Origin: Erigeron canadensis
Lineage: Eukaryota; Streptophyta; Magnoliopsida; Asterales; Asteraceae
DNA: 64,000 nucleotides
Direction of reading: 5' to 3'
Assembly: GCF_010389155.1 (NCBI RefSeq)
Contig: NC_057762.1
Location: 32,486,055-32,550,054, forward strand
The notes under the pieces were generated by a model. It was given only the letters and a program-made list of their open reading frames with translations, searched no databases and was not told where the DNA came from. Each line of letters begins with the position of its first letter. The stretch's first letter is position 1. Below, one piece after another: positions 11,841 to 23,955 of the stretch. Made by a program: the position numbers and the translations under genes.

Positions 11841-12412
11841 CTGTGCGGAGTGGGGGGACTTTTGCCCCGGCGCCGCCCTTTTCCGCCCCACATCCGCCTA
11901 GTACACCGCGCCGGAGGGCGGCAACGGCCAAAAACTTCCCACCTGGCAAATATCTTCCCCCCTCGTGAGTGTGACTTTCAAGAAAAAAAGAGTCGTTGGC
12001 TACTTATATATATATATATAATTTCTTGCGAGAAAGGGGGAAGAAGATGAAATCTGGAAATAAGAAATGGGTGAGTGCAAATGGGGAAGAAGATAAGGTT
12101 GGGAGTTGTGTTTTTACTTTTTATATTAGAGTGTGTGGTGGGGGTGTTTTTTTTATTGTTTATTTTTAAAACTTTTAAAATCTTGGCAGAATTGTATTAA
12201 ATTCACATCCATCTAGTTGTTAATGTTTAAAAAATTTTATATATTATTTAAGTTTTATTTTGTGTTTCGTAAAAAAAAAAGAGAAATTAAAATTAAAGGG
12301 GCTCCCCTAAAGAGTTGTCTCACTTAAAAAAAAAAAGAGGGGCAACTCTTTGGGGGAGCCTCCTCCATATAGCGGAAGTCGCCCCCATGTGGGGTGCCCC
12401 AAAGTCCGCCAC
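11841..12412. repeat. GC-rich MITE-like element with hairpin
   Basis: In AT-rich surroundings this block begins with GGGGGGACTTTTGCCCCGG and ends with a roughly inverted counterpart, GGGGTGCCCCAAAGTCCGCC. Within it, 12298-12319 (GGGGCTCCCCTAAAGAGTTG) pairs with 12342-12363 across a 22-base A-rich loop, an almost perfect stem. No protein is encoded. A non-autonomous DNA transposon is the likeliest reading; the outer ends are approximate. Confidence 0.45.
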
Positions 12413-13068
12413 GTGTTTGGTAGGATGGAATGGGAAAGGGAGAAAAAGAAAGTGAATTACTTCTATTGTTTGTTACATGTGGAGAATGAAATACAGAGGC
12501 CAATTTAGCATTCCTTTTCCATGTTTTTGATTCCCCACAAAAAATGAAGAACGCAATTGAATGGAATCAAGGAAGCTGTACAAAACTATCCTCACTTTTC
12601 TAAATATAGCTTTTCCATTATCTATCATTAATTTTTACAGCATTCTAGTAAAAAATAAATCCGACCGACTTTTCTTCCCGCTGGCTTGCCGATACACTTT
12701 TTCACTTTCAGTACGTCGATCTTTTCATTTATTGTATTAGACCTGAATTTATTTATTTATTTCTTTTTTCTTATATTTTATTAATTAAATTAATTTATTT
12801 TGCTAATTTCTTAGAAATCATATAAAATATTATTGAGTATATCATCGCATGAATGTTATAGATAAAAGCTGCTTGCTACATTCATTCATTCCGTTTCCAT
12901 TTGACAGAAGCAACAAAAAGATTTTTATTCTCCTTTATATATCTCAAATCAATTCTTTCTTGGTTCCAAACAAGAGAATAAGTTTCATTCTTTCAAATCT
13001 ATTCTCTTTCTCTTCATTTTCATTCTTTATTATCATTCCATTCTTTACGATTCTATCCTACCAAACAC
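12413..13068. repeat. MITE-like element with GTGTTTGGTAGGAT terminal repeats
   Basis: The left end GTGTTTGGTAGGATGGAAT at 12413 is mirrored by ATTC..ATCCTACCAAACAC ending at 13068. Subterminal purine-rich and pyrimidine-rich tracts also pair over tens of bases. It starts directly where the preceding GC-rich element ends. The plus-strand ORF at 12849-13088 lies inside it and is not a gene. Confidence 0.55.
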
Positions 13069-14480
13069 CTTATAGTTTTAAACAATAATCCAGTCATTTA
13101 CAGATATTCGTTAATTTATAAGTTCAACCACTTTAAGTAATTATTAGGAGATTCTATCTCCGCGATGTACGGGTAGTATGAATTTTTATTATTTAAGAAA
13201 CATAAGATCTTACACATGTGTGCAAGTACATAGACCTCATACATTTGTGTATATGTCCGGTTTAAATCTTATATTTAACCGGAACGTATAGAAGTAACAA
13301 TGTAACATAACCACTAATTATATTTAGACCTCATACATTTGAGTTCATTCTTACATGATTATATTTTTAATATATTCAAGTATTCAACCAATTAATTTGA
13401 AATTGGATTTCAAGGGTTATTTCATTAATATACTTATTGATATTAAATACAATACAATAAATTCTATGAAATTCAAATTAATGAAAAAAATATGTAATTT
13501 CATTATTGATATTAATAGTATACATAATAATATATTGAACTGTTACTATATTAAATTGCATATTACATTATCTTATAAGCATTGAATACATTAGAACATT
13601 ATTACGCTATTTTTTTCACCCAAAACTATTTGGTTTGAACATAAAATCATCAGGACATCTCATACTATGTGCATTATTGTCGTCACATCCGTGAGCATCC
13701 ACCTAATTGACTATAAAATTTTATCATTCACATATAACTTAATTTGGCCAATGATTTAAAAGTTAAGCACCAAATTTACTTGTATTTCATTAGCTAATCA
13801 AAATCGTTTTGGATACATGCTTAGCAATAAAAGTAAACTATACATTATGTGATCATCTTTGCTTAAAGATGGATATAAAAGAGATTTTGATAGTAATTCA
13901 TATCAAAGTGAATTCTTTTAATCAAAATCTTCTGTGCAACAAACAAGCTCGAGGCATATTATTGATAGTTCAATTCTTTAAACTGGTTTCAATTTTAATC
14001 TGTCCCAACAAACTATTTTCCTGCTTTCAAAATTTAAAGGTCAAAGTAATCTATCCCAACAAACTATTTAACGTGCATAAAAAAACTTGTACCTTCTATA
14101 TTAAAAGCCCGCCCCTTGATTTTCATGGTAAATGTACAAACAATTTATGCACCTTAAACACAGCCCTAAGGGCTGTATTTAGCAAACCCCTACATATAAA
14201 AGATCAACTGAAACATACATCTATTACTCGTATCAGAACCCATCGAGAAAATGTTAATGAATGCATTTTAGAACCAAAAAAACAGCTAATGGTTTTAAGC
14301 AAAAGCAACTAATAAACGAAAATGCTTGTAAGAAAAAGGTTGCAAAAATATTTGAGAGTCGACTTGATTTATGATGTGACAGTTCTATCGAGCATGCAAT
14401 TTGAGAACCCCCTTTTACTTGTCTGGAGATTTATACTCCAGATTAATCATGCTCAGTAATGCCTTCTAAAAACTTTACAG
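13069..14480. other. Intergenic and 3' flank of the PP2A gene
   Basis: AT-rich. A plus-strand ORF of 167 codons (13809-14312) has no recognisable domain and antisense overlap with the likely 3' end of the B'' transcript. At 14160-14176 a perfect short palindrome, ACAGCCCTAAGGGCTGT, could form a hairpin. No other feature seen. Confidence 0.45.
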
Positions 14481-14731
14481 CCTTCTGTTAAGGAGTCCCA
14501 ACTTGATTTAAAAATCGCATCCTAGTTAACCTGCATAAAAAAAGGATCGAGAAAGAATATTCAGACAATAGATGCGCTGAAGAACTGACAGGAGCCAAGA
14601 ATCCCTGAACGATTGGAAGTAAACTTAGCAATCTCGACCTATATTTTGACCTGCCCATGTTGCCCTTCGAAGGAAGGTTTAGGAAGCTCACTATTGGAAT
14701 ATACCTATATGAGTAGTTTTCTGAATTGAGG

Positions 14732-17700
14732 TCAAAATGGGGCCTCAAGAGACTCATCCCATACATCTGCACTACCATTAGAGGCATCATCTGCATCTTC
14801 CTCCATTGAAAGTCGGATATACTCCCGATGTGCAAACCGGTCCCATTCAGTCAATGTTGGATTTTCACGCTCCTGATTGCAACAAACTGTTAATTCTACT
14901 ATTAAGTTATTAACAATTATTAGAGTAGCCATATTAGTAAAGGAAAGATTGCATACTTGACGAATGAGAAACGGATCACGAGATTCAAAAGCCATGAACT
15001 TATTAAGGTTGAAGAGGATATTGAAACAACTGCCAGAAAGTTTGCTTCCTTTCAGGTCATGTAAAGTCATATATGCCTCATCCTGTAAGATTTTCCATTA
15101 AATATTAATGTTAGTCTAAAATTTGAAGGCACAACTAACAATATGAAAGTAGAGGTGGCATTTGTACCCATTTGCTTATAAATGGGCCGATTTGTGAATA
15201 AGTTGACTTTGGTTGTGTTGTATCTCAAATGGCCAGTAACGTAAAAAAAAAAATAGTTAAAGAAAGGGTGAAACGGGTTGAAAGGCGCCCAAACCTAGTT
15301 TTTAATGGAAACAAGTCAAACAACCTCCTGAATAATTCGATAATTTGATGGCTATTGCAATAATATTGTTTGTACTTGTAACTAAGACATTAATTATCTA
15401 CGACCAAATGAAGAGAGTATGTGTATTGATCAACCCACCCCAGTCCTCTTCAACCCACCATACTAAAATATTATGAGTTCAAAGCTTTGACCCAATAGCC
15501 AACCCGCCTAACCATTACACCAAGGAATCAAGTACCTGTGGTTTAACCATGTCGACTATCTGACATAATATATCCTCAAAAAGAACAGGCTCTTGTGCCA
15601 TACATTCCATCCTATGCAACTGTTCTTCATAGAAAAACTGTAATTCATTCCTTGTTAGCACCCCATTTCCATCTAAATCTATGCACTTAAACCTGAACAC
15701 AAAGTTTCATTTCTCGTTATGGCTGGTTAAAAGATAATATCATTTCAGGAAAAACTTATCAATGCCATAAGGGTGTAGTTACTAGAAAGTACAAGAAGAC
15801 AATTATACCAGTACTCAAGACTAGGCTCAGATGATTTATCCTCTTCAGACAAAATGAAGTAAACAAAATCTTCATATCCCATTTTCCCCTCAACTTCACT
15901 GGTGAACTTCCGTGGAACCTGAGATGTTATTTAAGCATAAGAAAGAAGTATTGGTGTCAAAATGGACAGCCGGGCTGAGTAACAGATCGAATTGGATGTT
16001 TGCACTATCTTGTTTGTTCCAAATACCATTTGGACAAAATATGATTAAATATTATATTAGCTCAATGGTGATCCAACTTTTTAATAAGACGATTTAGAAG
16101 GTTTTATGCATTAAGAATACATTTTGGGCCCCTTTCAACTCATTTGACCCTTTTCCTTTGTAGCCAGTTCTTTTTTTACTTTATCCTTCTTGTTCGTTGG
16201 TGATAAAACATAACCCGAGTCGACCCGTTTATAAGTGGAAGCATCAAAATTACTAACAACTGAACGAAGTGAGAGAATGTTAAATAATAATCTAATTATC
16301 ACATAAATTTACAAACCTGGGAGAATATTCTGTCAACAATCCTGTAGGTGAGTGCATGGTTACCATATCTAATGAGGTTCTCTTTATCAATCAAGAAATC
16401 ATGATCTGTGTCCAGTTCCCAGAACTTGCAGTATATTACATAAAAGTGTTCATACGAGAAGAACCTGCATGAAAAACATGATTTAAAAAACTCTTTCAGC
16501 AAACTCTGAATTCTGATCATGAAAATTAAATACATGGACATGTAATGAGTACTACTTCAGAACTTTGTTTATGTCCTCTTCTTCATCTGCATGAAGCATT
16601 GCAGTAATTAAGTTTCCACGCTTGAGCTCCCTCAGGGTGAGACGACCATTACCCGCTCGGTTCACATAGTAAAATATTCTGTAGATTACCGTCTCAGCTG
16701 GCCATAACGATAAAAGTATAAGTTATTACTAGTTAGTGAATGTAAGAAATAATAATACATAAACAGAACTACAGGTATAAAGAATATACCATATCTCTCT
16801 TGAAATTCGGGTGTGCTCTGTAAGAATTCCAACCCTGGATGAGTTGTCAAAAGTTCACGAAGAATGGGTTTGAAGTCCTCCTGTTGCAAAGTTGAAAACC
16901 CGTTAAGTAAAAGAACCAGCAAATAGATTCAATATGATTGCAAATGTTACACAAAACTTTCCAAGCTAAGGGGAAATGCTAATTTACCCACAAAAACCAG
17001 GTAGGTGGTAAAAAAAATGAGAAAATTTTTTTTCTTCTTAACTCCTTCAGAAGCGACACTAATATTTGATAAGATGCCCCTTATGTGTTAAAAAGGAAGC
17101 AGTTATGAAAACAAGAAACACAAATTTTTCTCTTAATAATAAAAACAATGTCATGAATTTTGATATATCTATATCTTCCAAGTTCTAACATTACGTAACT
17201 TTTGTTTGTAGACATCCAAGATATTGACAGCAGCTTTAGGTAGATACTACAAACAGAAAAAAGAAAGTAACATTTTTGACATTTAATTGAGCAAGGATTG
17301 ACCTGAGTAAGATATCTCAAATCAGGCTGCTTTAATAATGTGAAAACTTGGGTGGCTATATCTTTTGTCAGCATGTTACCATTGACCCAAAAATCCACAA
17401 ATGCATCCCTGGACGTAGATTCAGATATATCAGGAAAAAAAATAGTTAAGTAATAACAGCCAGCTGTAAAAATAAAAAGATTCATAAGAGCTTAAATAAA
17501 AGATCACCTGGTTACAAAGCCAGTATTTTCAACATCTATCTTTTTAAACAGAGTGGTTGAGAAAAATGATGGGAGCATGCATACTTCCTTGGTAACAGGT
17601 TTGAATTCTATTCATTCAAAATAAAACAAAAAATTATATATCCCAATAACTTCAGTATCATTAGCATGGCCGCAGAAAACAAAGTACAAAATTTAATAGA

Positions 17701-20700
17701 TATCTCACCATCCAATGATAGTCCACTGGCATGACCATAGAAGAACGAGTTAATTCTAAACAAACATCGTTCTTTAAGTTCATTAGGTGGTGGGCGCCCA
17801 TTTTGAAAATAAAACTGCAACCATTGCAAGTACTTCAGTTATATCTAAAAAATGAAAGAAACTATACTGCTGCAATCTACTAGCCACAGACTGCAAAATA
17901 CGCAGATTGGGTAACGAGCCAAAACAGGTATTTTGTAGCACGGGTCAAAACAGATCTAGTAGGGCTGGGTTGACCTGAAACACTTTTAGTCCTGAACTGT
18001 TAAATTATTTTATATTAATAGGTGTGCAGATAAGGATACAAAAGAACATACATTTCATTAATAATTTAATACTTTAACATAGATGATGAGGTTTTTAAAA
18101 AAATATAGTCCAGGTGAATTTAACCCATTCACCTCGTTTTCCTTTTATGCTAATTCTTTAAAATTCACTCATTAGGTATGTTAAAGATTAAACATAACCT
18201 GAACCAACCCATTCATAAGTAAAGGGGTCGAAACAAAATTTAGCTTCATTGCCTATCAAACCTGAGGGATTATCTCTTTGACCGGCTCGGTAACTAGTTT
18301 CAACGGAGAACCTAAAACAGAAGGGCCTCTATGCTTTGTTATACGAGGAGAACCAGAAGAGCTTCTAGGCGAAAGTGGAGGCACAGAGTTGCTACAAGCA
18401 GATTTCGGGCTGGAAGCTGCTCCAGAAACATTCAGTGCAACCCCTGACTTAGCCTTGTTTAGCATAGACTTCACCTACATTCCAGACGGGAAAAAACATG
18501 AATACAAAACACAGTATGTTAAGTTACAGTTATATGTGACATACAATCTGATCCACATTTACACAAATCGAGCACACAAACAGCATGTAATGAGATCAAG
18601 AATGAATTAGAAGATTCTCTAAGTGGCAACATGCTATTGGGTGGTGGTCCCACTTATAGTTTTAGCACCTCCAAAAAATATAAAACTGTATATATTTCAA
18701 AAGTTTATATTAACTGGATAAAATACTATTCTATTGGGTATAACTTATGATATCTATTTGCTGTTCGGTGAAGTGGTTGATAGCTTTAAAAGTTAATACA
18801 TAATTAAACCGAGTAAATGTAGCTCAAAATAAAGTGGAGAGCCCAAACATATTAGGCTGTTTATATAATGAAGGAAAAATTATACAAAATGATGATGATA
18901 TATATCTTGGGATGTTCTGATTTCAGGTTTTTAATATAAACAAGTATATAATTGGCATAAGAAAAATATACAAAATCGAAGCAGAAAACACGACTAACAA
19001 AAAAGGGAACTAGAGTGAACGAAAAGGGTAAGAAACAATTCATCAGAAGAAACAGATTTATAGAGGAATGGTTGAGAGCATCAGGTTCTCATGTCGGCGA
19101 CTGTTTTACCATAAATGAACAAAATGAACCAATAGATGGATGAGCTCAACTAAAATTCTAAAAACATGATAATATGAAACATATACATGTGCGACTGATC
19201 TTACATATGATTGCTAAGAAGATAATTAGCAACAGAAACAAAAAAAACCTTACGAGTCCATACTTTGTATCATAACGAAAGCTGACGCAAGGTAGTTTTA
19301 GTAATGGGTTATAGTCAGCAGCTAATTAACATGGGGGGTGATAAGATTTACCATTATGCACTAGTGCTGTGTGAATAGGTTTGGAAGCATGTGTTAGTAT
19401 CTAGTCATGACGTCATGTAATAGAAAGCTAAAGGCCAGATTAGTACCACATGAATTTCGAAAATAAGAATGCACGCTAGATTTTATCTTTATGCAAGTTA
19501 TCAGCCTAACTATGGTTCTCACAAAACATAGATCTTCATCCTATGTTTACTATAACCATAGGTATTTCCAGATGATCTAAAAGCAGCGACTAGTGACAAA
19601 TGTAAAGACAATCCATACGCACAATATGAAAGCAAGAAAGAATATTTTGGAAAGAAAAGATATACATTAGATACAGTAGTTTTGTATGGACATTGCATCT
19701 AAAGAAAGCAACTCTAGTGGTTCAATTTTGAATTCTTGACTAAGCAAATCACGTATGTAGCTTCCGCTGTGGCAAATCAATATTCTGTTGATGGTGTTTG
19801 CCAGTTTTGGATATATGATTGACACAACTTGTTACAATTATATTATATGATTGAAGTCTATAAAAGGCTGACCTCACTCCATTAGCCACTAGCCAGACTG
19901 ACTTCATAACATACTGATTTCATCTATATTGAAACATACTGTACAAAAGGATACTAAAGACCGTACAGCCGTACTAGGTACAAATGGTCAAAAGGATCCT
20001 AAATTCCAATGTCCCATGGTAAAACTTATACCATGTATCAACATAAGGCAAACGTTTGCAGGATTTAAGTGATAACAAATAAAAACAGGATACTTGTAAG
20101 ATGGCTAGTTGATATAACTTAAAAAGCGGTTACCAGGTTTCTTCATAGAAGCAATGAACTAGAGTAAATATCTAGTGAGCAAAGTTGATGTAAAGAAAAG
20201 TTAAGGACCATTTGGTTAACGTATCAAACTTTCAAAGGAAAGATACAAGCGATGTAGCAACCTAACATTAAGTCAATCGGAGAAGAAATGACCAAGGAAT
20301 TTGTAAGAAAGAATACCAATCAATATTAAAACAGTGCTTATCTTATAAATAGAATCAATAACTCAGGAAGTCCTAAAGCATATGTTCTTGCTTCTTTATT
20401 AGCTGCAAAACACATGTAGTTCCATTTCTGTGACGACATTTACAAGACAAAAATCATTTTCTTAAAACTTTTCCAGTTTTCCTTTCTATTCTCGAAGACT
20501 TAAGCATACTTATTACTCCCTAAATACTACAGCCTGTTTATTTTTTGTAAGCTAAATGCAGAGAGAACTTTATTGTTTTGATTACTCGTGGGGCAAGTAA
20601 CATCTGTAGCCGTATTCAGTATGCATTTAGTATCAACCACCATGCCACTTACAACTATTGCTTGATAGATACAAATATCTAAACTTACACAAAATTAAAC

Positions 20701-21517
20701 TCTCGAAAGTGTGACTAAGTGTACGGCCTACATGTGTTTGCTTAGCATTAACAAATTCAACAACTTAAAGGCATTATCGTAATAAACCTATAACCCGTTG
20801 ATATAAAGGAATTTACCTCCTATTAATGTGACAAATCATTTATATTCATTATATGTCCAATGTAACATAACAATATATAATACACAAACAGAGGTGGCTC
20901 AACAGTACTATGGGACTAGGCGATCGCTTTAGGCCCCCAAATTTCTAAGGCCTCCAAATCTTGTATATTAGACTTAGTGTTTGAATTTTGGATTAAGTAT
21001 CATTATATAATTTGCATTGCGGTAACGCCTTTTTGATTTTTGTATCAACATCTGCATATTTTTTTTTTATTACTTGTAGTTCAATAATAAAAGACGAGCT
21101 ACTTTTTTTTTTTTTTTTTACTTTAGTTTATATGGTAATGAACTAGGCCCCCAAAATTAATCTCGTTTGAGGCCTCCAAAAACCTTAAGCTGCCACTGTA
21201 CACAAAGTTTATGACATGTAATTTCATCATAAATCAACTACCCTTATATCACATTATTATAAAAGATACAGCATATACAAATAGATAGATACAACACACA
21301 TATATATACATATATAGATGATGATATATATTATATTTACCAAAGGTGTGGTTTCAGGGAGAGAAAGCCATTGATCAAAAAGCTTCTGAGCAAAAGAAAG
21401 ATTTGATGACTTATTATTACCACTTCCCAATGAAATATAGACTTCATTTAGCTGTAATAATTCTGGGTCAAGAGTACCCAATTCCCAATTATTATTATTA
21501 TCCATCATAATATCCAT
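14732..21517 (-). CDS. PP2A regulatory subunit B''
   Basis: Targeting and Ca2+-sensing subunit of protein phosphatase 2A. Twelve coding exons (minus order): 21341-21517, 18262-18474, 17709-17814, 17508-17607, 17303-17408, 16790-16880, 16556-16697, 16317-16464, 15809-15918, 15536-15692, 14957-15082, 14732-14872. Every junction is GT..AG with matching phase, giving 538 aa, the same length I recall for Arabidopsis B''alpha. Landmarks: [12 protein letters not shown] (about 48-59), [13 protein letters not shown] (about 91-104), [20 protein letters not shown] (131-150), EF-hand-like loop [12 protein letters not shown] (330-341), canonical EF-hand loop [12 protein letters not shown] (403-414), [20 protein letters not shown] after it, and the conserved end [18 protein letters not shown]. 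Intron 1 (18475-21340) is 2.9 kb and carries a hAT-type insertion. No defect is seen. Which B'' paralogue this is would need a tree. Confidence 0.96.
15120..15520. repeat. GTGGCA..GGGTTG-type repeat in a PP2A intron
   Basis: The intron between exons 10 and 11 holds GAGGTGGCATTTGTACCCAT and later AACGGGTTGAAAGG and TCAACCCACC. The same vocabulary appears at about 2538-2840, 17900-18240, 24150-24290 and 60210-60350. This points to a dispersed non-autonomous repeat family tolerated in introns. Ends were not resolved. Confidence 0.4.
20889..21198. mobile_element. Non-autonomous hAT-type element, 310 bp
   Basis: The element starts CAGAGGTGGCTCAA and ends TTAAGCTGCCACTG, which read inward as an imperfect terminal inverted repeat. 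Both sides are flanked by the identical 8-bp TACACAAA (20881-20888 and 21199-21206). Eight-base duplications with CAG.GG-type ends are the hallmark of hAT transposons. Inside are repeated AGGCCCCCAAA and AGGCCTCCAAA motifs near each end and poly-T runs; no protein. It sits in intron 1 of the PP2A B'' gene, about 140 bp from the first coding exon. Confidence 0.85.
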
Positions 21518-22233
21518 ATATATATATATTTATTTATATATGTATATATATATTCCCAAATTTCTTATCTTTTTTGAAAAATCTTTGAAACCCAGATCGC
21601 AAATTAGCCCTAAAAACAACCAATCATCAAAAGGAAAAAAAAAAAAAGAAGAAGAAGAAAGAAGCCCTCCTTTTTTTTTAATATTTATATGAAAAAATGA
21701 ATCAATCACATGGTTTTTTCCTAAATTGGGAAATATGAGTTAGATCCTAAAAATCTTGGAATTGGGTGTTAAAAGGTGGGATCGAAGTGAAGTGGGTAAA
21801 GATTTGTGGGCGAATAACGAAAAACAGAAAAGGAGAAAGAGAGTGGCGGTGGTAGAAAAAATATATATATATGAAATGAAGATGTATCTATAATGTATGT
21901 ATATGTTTTATTGAGAGAGCACAGGGAAAGGGTGGGATTGGAGGATGACAATGTAATGAGAAAAAAAAAAATGTTTTGTTTCTTTTGCTGGGAAGGGTTA
22001 GAGCACGCCTAAGCATATGATTATGTAAAATTCAAAGGAAGTTTATGTAAAATTCAGAAGACTATGTATGTTTATCAAATTTAAAGATTTAATTTGTAAT
22101 TTTTTTTTAAAGTAACAGTACTTAAGCTATGTAAAGTCTCCAATATAGATCCCTTCCCTTTTTTTATTTTATTTTTTTCTTATCAACTTTATGATGTAAA
22201 TGTATTTGTAATTTCAATTTAAATTAATTATCA
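21518..22233. other. 5' flank of the PP2A B'' gene
   Basis: Upstream region on the minus strand, containing the probable leader, a pyrimidine/purine-biased stretch (21640-21860), and (AT)n runs at 21520-21552 and 21861-21870. The minus-strand ORF 21769-21951 has no known domain. A transcription start cannot be placed. Confidence 0.4.
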
Positions 22234-22505
22234 CTAGATGGATCCCTGTATGATACGGCAGTGATGGTGGTAGCGACGAAGGTGTGGCGATGGCGGCAGT
22301 GGTGGCGGCGATGTGCGGCGGTGACGGTGGTAGTTGCATAATTGTGAATGTAAATTAATTGATGTAAGAAAGATTAATATAGTTCTTTAAGGGTTGAAGA
22401 ATCTATGTTATAGTTTATTTCATTAAGGGTACTATTGGTAAATAGGTGAAGATGTTCAAATTAGTGATTAAAGAAGAGAGATAATATGGTCATTTCATCT
22501 TATAT
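22234..22505 (-). mobile_element. Non-autonomous Helitron relic
   Basis: Read on the minus strand the 3' end is CATACAGGGATCCATCTAG followed by T, i.e. CTAG|T as expected for Helitrons, and it matches by eye the ends at 54493 and 54794. The plus strand shows GGTGGTAGCGACGAAGGTG-type G-rich repeats (22256-22335), then TAAATTAATTGATGTAAGAA shared with 26880 and, inverted, with 11360. The 5' end is approximate. Confidence 0.5.
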
Positions 22506-23955
22506 AATTTTTTAAATGTTACTGGAAAAATTCAAATGTGAGTGTTTCTTTGAAATTTTTAAGACATTTTACCACTAAATTATGTTAAGAATAGTTAAAT
22601 GATAACATCAAGTATGATTTTTTATGAATATGATTTTAATTTCAATCGTTGATGTGTGATAAGATTCATCTTTTCTAAGTAAGATCGATGAGTTTTATGA
22701 ATCTCATTGAAAAACACTTTTTATTATCGTTAATGTAGTGTGAGTTTTACCGAATTCCTTTTTAACATTTGCCTTACTACAGTACATCTTGCATTCAAAA
22801 GATGCGAGTTATGCCTTGCTCAACTGTGGCTTCATGCAATTTCTTCTTTTTATAAAGATGGGAAATAAGTTTACCTTCTATCACATGGATGATGGATCCT
22901 TGAAGTTATTTTTCTTTTACTAATCTTAAACAAGTTTTAAATATTTGACTGAACTCATGTATAATACACTTTGATATCATAACCCATAAACCTCTTTTTT
23001 CCAAACAAATATTTTGTGTATAATATTTGACTGAACTCATTGATAGTCACAAGTGACTATCCATTAAACATAAGGAATATTTTGTGTATAATACACTTTG
23101 ATATCATAACTCACACATCATCAACCAATATATGGGTTCATGAGGCGTTTCTTACTTTATTTTGGTCCCACACATAGAACGTCAATCTTCTCCGTCAATT
23201 TTCTCACGCCTTTTCAAAATTTTTTTTGTCAAAGAACGCTCCTCGGGGCACTGTTCCGGGGCGTTCCGAGGGGGGGAAGTGAGGAAGCGCGCCTTGCTCC
23301 GGTCAGTCTAATAAGATCTTAATACCTTGGATTTAATCACACAGATTCAATACTCACTTTTCATATTTTCAGAGGATGACATTGAAAAGGAAGTATATGG
23401 GGTATATATAATACATTATACATACAATTCTTCAGAGTTCCATGAACTATTACATCAATGTTTTCTTTTTCTATTTAAACTTACACCCTAACCTTTAACT
23501 CATACAACGTTAGAAAGACTAATAGAATCGATCCTACTATACTTTACTATAACGTATATATTTAATATTTTAAACATTCTTTAGATTTATATCATAAAGC
23601 AATCACCAAAGTTACATAAATAATCATTACATGTAATTTGTTTATCGACTATTTCGAATCAAAGTACATTTGAAGTTTGTCTTATTAGATTCTTTTATTA
23701 TTGATATACAAAGCAAACTGAGTAGGCATTATAAACAATTATTGGTTAAATGACTTTGTTTTATATTAAACGTAGTTTGAAAAAACCTGAGACGTTAACA
23801 TTACAGTAATTAAGCACCAGATATATATACATATATAAATTATACAGTACTATACATAGAGTAGAAAGGTTACATTAATCTCCAAATATGCCAAAATATT
23901 CACAGCTTCAAAACTTATCATATGGAGAAAATGTCCAATTTGTAACACTTCAGAT
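22506..23955. other. Intergenic; local duplication and GC-rich fragment
   Basis: TATAATACACTTTGATATCA occurs twice (about 22961 and 23089) with nearby repeats of TTTGACTGAACTCAT, a local duplication. A GC-rich patch at 23235-23300 stands out from the AT-rich context and resembles other GC-rich repeat fragments here. No gene seen. Confidence 0.45.

Noticed and set aside
13809..14312. 167-codon plus-strand ORF
   Set aside because: AT-rich composition, no domain, antisense to the likely 3' end of the PP2A transcript; probably chance.
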